DNA of 7,673 nt, from assembly GCA_018971905.1 (NCBI GenBank), contig JAGWZS010000086.1:1-7673 (forward strand), read 5' to 3'. The stretch's first letter is position 1. Each line of letters opens with the position of its first letter. Position numbers and translations under genes: made by a program. Below are positions 5,861 to 7,673 of this stretch, one piece after another. This DNA comes from Rhodospirillales bacterium. Its GTDB lineage: Bacteria > Pseudomonadota > Alphaproteobacteria > Acetobacterales > Acetobacteraceae. The notes beneath the pieces were generated by a model. That model saw only the letters and a list, made by a program, of their open reading frames with translations, was not told the DNA's origin and did no database searches.

Positions 5861-6820
5861 ATGGCTGTTTATACTGAAGTTACAGACGAGGCGCTGACAG
5901 AGTTTCTCGCACTCTACGAGATCGGCACGCTCACCGCCTTTCGTGGCATCGCCGAAGGGGTGGAAAACAGCAATTACGCGCTGAAAACCACCCAGGGGGA
6001 TTTCATCCTCACCCTTTATGAGAAACGGGTGAACAAGGAGGATCTGCCCTATTTCCTGGGGCTGATGGAGCATTTGCGCGCCCATGGCCTCACCTGCCCA
6101 TTGCCGGTGCGCGCCAGGGATGGCCGGAATTTGCAGGAGCTGGCGGGCAAAATGGCCGCCATCACCACGTTTTTGCCGGGTGTCTGGCCGCGGCAGATCA
6201 AGGTGGCGCATTGCGAGCCGCTGGGTGCTGCGCTGGCCCGGCTGCATCTGGCGGGCGAAGGCTTCGCCATGACCAGGCACAACGGCCTGGGCCCGGATAG
6301 CTGGGGTCCGCTGCTGGCCAAAAGCCTGCCGCAAGCCGACAGCGTGCTGAGCGGGCTGGGCGCGGAGCTGCAAACCTGGCTGGAACAAATTGAGGCGGCG
6401 TGGCCGCAGGGCCTGCCGGTGGGGCAAATCCATGCGGATCTGTTCCCCGACAATGTGTTCTTCCTGGATGGAAAACTCTCCGGGCTGATCGATTTTTACT
6501 TCGCCTGCACGGATATTCTTGCCTACGACATCGCCGTTTGCCTGAACGCCTGGTGCTTTGAAACCCATGCGGAGCTGAACGTCACCCGTTCGCGTGCCCT
6601 GTTGCGTGGTTATCAGTCCGTGCGCCCGCTCTCCCAGGCAGAGATTGACGCCCTGCCGGTACTGGCGCGGGGTGCGGCCATGCGCTTCCTGCTCACCCGG
6701 CTTTACGACTGGCTGAACACCCCGGCCGGCGCGCTGGTAACCCCCAAGGACCCGCTGGATTACTACCGCCGGCTGCGCTTTCACTTCGCGGTTTCAGGAG
6801 CCGCCGCCTATGGGCTCTGA
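5861..6820 (+). CDS. thrB: Homoserine kinase, ThrB type II (APH/choline-kinase fold)
   Basis: The enzyme phosphorylates homoserine with ATP to O-phosphohomoserine, the substrate of threonine synthase. The 319-residue product begins MAVYTEVTDEALTEFLALY and carries FRGIAEGVENSNYALKT, then FILTLYEKR with the probable ATP-contacting lysine at about 55. The catalytic loop QIHADLFPDNVFF has His191, Asp193 and Asn198, and the metal-binding aspartate is at 211 in LIDFYFACTD. These define the aminoglycoside-phosphotransferase-like homoserine kinase, not the GHMP type. The frame is open upstream to 5771, but family homology begins at 5861, so that ATG was chosen; no Shine-Dalgarno is obvious. It overlaps rnhA by 11 bp, a pairing frequent in alphaproteobacteria. 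Only 44 bases separate it from the divergent lipoprotein gene, so its promoter must be compact or lie within that gene. Confidence 0.96.
   Translation: MAVYTEVTDEALTEFLALYEIGTLTAFRGIAEGVENSNYALKTTQGDFILTLYEKRVNKEDLPYFLGLMEHLRAHGLTCPLPVRARDGRNLQELAGKMAAITTFLPGVWPRQIKVAHCEPLGAALARLHLAGEGFAMTRHNGLGPDSWGPLLAKSLPQADSVLSGLGAELQTWLEQIEAAWPQGLPVGQIHADLFPDNVFFLDGKLSGLIDFYFACTDILAYDIAVCLNAWCFETHAELNVTRSRALLRGYQSVRPLSQAEIDALPVLARGAAMRFLLTRLYDWLNTPAGALVTPKDPLDYYRRLRFHFAVSGAAAYGL
6796..6800 (+). promoter_or_regulatory. Ribosome binding site for rnhA inside thrB
   Basis: AGGAG within the last thrB codons lies nine bases before the rnhA ATG at 6810. It supports that start and independent loading of ribosomes in addition to coupling. 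Confidence 0.6.
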
Positions 6821-7262
6821 GGATCAGGACAATGTCGTCGAAATCTGGACGGATGGCGGCTGCAAGCCCAATCCCGGCCCTGGCGGCTGGGCGGCGATTC
6901 TGAAGTTCAGGGGCGCGGTGAGGGAGCTTTCCGGCGGGGACGGTGACACCACCAATAACCGTATGGAGCTGACCGCCGCCGCGCAGGCGCTCACCGCGCT
7001 CAAGCGCCCCTGCGTGGTAAAGCTCCACACGGACTCCGAATACCTGAAGAACGGCATCACCCGCTGGCATCAGGGCTGGGTGCGGAAAAACTGGCGCTCC
7101 TCCACGGGCGATCCGGTGAAGAATATGGATTTATGGAAGCTGATTCTGGAGGCCGCCAAGCCGCACCAGATTGAGTGGCTGTGGGTGAAGGGCCACTCCG
7201 GCGATGCGATGAACGACCGCGCCGACGAACTGGCCACCGCCGCGCGTGAGGCGTTGAAGTAA
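6810..7262 (+). CDS. rnhA: Ribonuclease HI
   Basis: This endonuclease cuts the RNA strand of RNA-DNA hybrids, removing R-loops and primer remnants in the cytoplasm. The 150-residue length is typical. All active-site residues are present at E. coli positions plus five: Asp15 (IWTDGGCKPNPGPGGW), Glu53 (NNRMELTAA), Asp75 (HTDSEY), His129 (VKGHSGD) and Asp139 (NDRADELA). The basic, tryptophan-rich handle region (RWHQGWVRKNWRSS) is also there. The gene starts 11 bp inside the thrB 3' end with its own AGGAG and ends 154 bp before rho. No strong intrinsic terminator follows; a T6 tract lies shortly after the stop, but only a weak, large-loop stem precedes it. Confidence 0.97.
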   Translation: MGSEDQDNVVEIWTDGGCKPNPGPGGWAAILKFRGAVRELSGGDGDTTNNRMELTAAAQALTALKRPCVVKLHTDSEYLKNGITRWHQGWVRKNWRSSTGDPVKNMDLWKLILEAAKPHQIEWLWVKGHSGDAMNDRADELATAAREALK

Positions 7263-7304
7263 CCGGAAGGGCTTGATTTTTTCCGCCTGCCGCCCCATTA
7301 CACA

Positions 7305-7327
7305 GCCAGGATCGTCCGATTCCTGGC
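7305..7327. other. Hairpin in the rnhA-rho intergenic region
   Basis: GCCAGGA and TCCTGGC pair perfectly across a 9-nt interior that can pair further (TC with GA, with one bulged T). It sits 43 bases after the rnhA stop and 90 bases before the rho ATG, with no T-run behind it. It could mark the end of the thrB-rnhA transcript or be part of the rho leader. The rest of the 154-bp gap shows no convincing promoter. Confidence 0.45.
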
Positions 7328-7416
7328 CCGCCCGTCCTGGGTAGCGCATTTTCTCATCATTGATCCCTGCCATGGCGTACTGCCCTGGCGCATCCCTATT
7401 GGATTTCAAATCCCCC

Positions 7417-7673
7417 ATGCATCTCGCCGAACTCAAGGCAAAATCCCCGACTGACCTGCTCGCCCTGGCCGAGGAGCTGGAGGTTGAAAACGCCTCCTCG
7501 CTCCGTAAGCAGGACATCATGTTCGCCATCCTGAAAGCCCATGCCGAGAACGAGCAGGCGATTCATGGCGATGGCACGCTGGAAATCCTCCCCGATGGCT
7601 TTGGCTTCCTGCGCAACCCGGAAGCCAACTTCCTCCCCGGCCCGGAGGATATCTACGTCTCCCCGCAGCAGGT
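7417..7673 (+). CDS. rho: Transcription termination factor Rho, 3' part beyond window
   Basis: Eighty-five codons are visible. Rho is a hexameric RNA-DNA helicase that ends transcription at untranslated C-rich RNA. Residues 1-47 are the N-terminal helical Rho_N domain ([20 protein letters not shown], then [16 protein letters not shown]). From residue 51 comes the cold-shock-like RNA-binding domain, with [19 protein letters not shown] (RNP1-like DGFGFLR at 60-66) and the signature [14 protein letters not shown]. The ATPase domain lies outside the window. ATG 7417 was chosen because family members start with this sequence. The frame is also open upstream to an ATG at 7372, which would add 15 residues ([15 protein letters not shown]). 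Neither start has a clear Shine-Dalgarno. Confidence 0.95.
   Translation, partial: MHLAELKAKSPTDLLALAEELEVENASSLRKQDIMFAILKAHAENEQAIHGDGTLEILPDGFGFLRNPEANFLPGPEDIYVSPQQ

Noticed and set aside
5849..6784. A 311-codon minus-strand open frame opposite thrB
   Set aside because: thrB on the plus strand has all kinase motifs; the antisense product shows no domain pattern and is a GC-bias shadow.
7264..7284. Intrinsic terminator right after rnhA (T6 tract with CGGAA/TTCCG)
   Set aside because: The stem is only five pairs with a 13-nt loop and the T-run lies within the loop side rather than after the stem, so it does not fit the intrinsic terminator layout.

Overview
This is a high-GC chromosomal housekeeping segment from an alphaproteobacterium. 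The protein sequences and local pairings (aroQ-accB-accC and thrB-rnhA, with rho nearby) suggest Rhodospirillales, perhaps Acetobacteraceae-like; that placement is inference. No phage, plasmid, CRISPR, tRNA or rRNA gene is visible. Coding density is high and no gene-free stretch exceeds 300 bases.

Layout from left to right: the 3' part of dnaQ (+; its start lies outside the window); a 142-bp structured repeat element at 601-742; a leftward cluster thiS-thiG-membrane protein (minus strand, 2384 down to 738); a 232-bp divergent intergenic region with a stable hairpin and an AT-rich promoter-like patch; a rightward operon aroQ-accB-accC (2617-4889); a convergent terminator-like hairpin (4900-4924); a leftward lipoprotein gene (5816 down to 4932); a rightward pair thrB-rnhA (5861-7262); a 154-bp leader with a hairpin; and the 5' end of rho (7417 to the window end).

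The genes serve core functions: replication proofreading (DnaQ), thiazole synthesis for thiamine (ThiS as sulfur carrier, ThiG as synthase), shikimate pathway step 3 (AroQ), malonyl-CoA formation for fatty acids (AccB and AccC), threonine synthesis (ThrB), RNA-DNA hybrid removal (RNase HI) and transcription termination (Rho). Catalytic residues are intact in every enzyme whose active site falls within the window. Overlaps of 4 bp (aroQ/accB) and 11 bp (thrB/rnhA) indicate translational coupling.

The most unusual feature is the 601-742 element. It consists of two imperfect palindromes of about 68 bp in opposite orientation, each with a 3-nt TCA asymmetry on its inner arm. The stems differ between units by paired, compensatory changes, and the whole is closed by terminal inverted repeats beginning TTTAGAG. 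It resembles a BIME or MITE and now supplies the stop codons of both flanking convergent genes.
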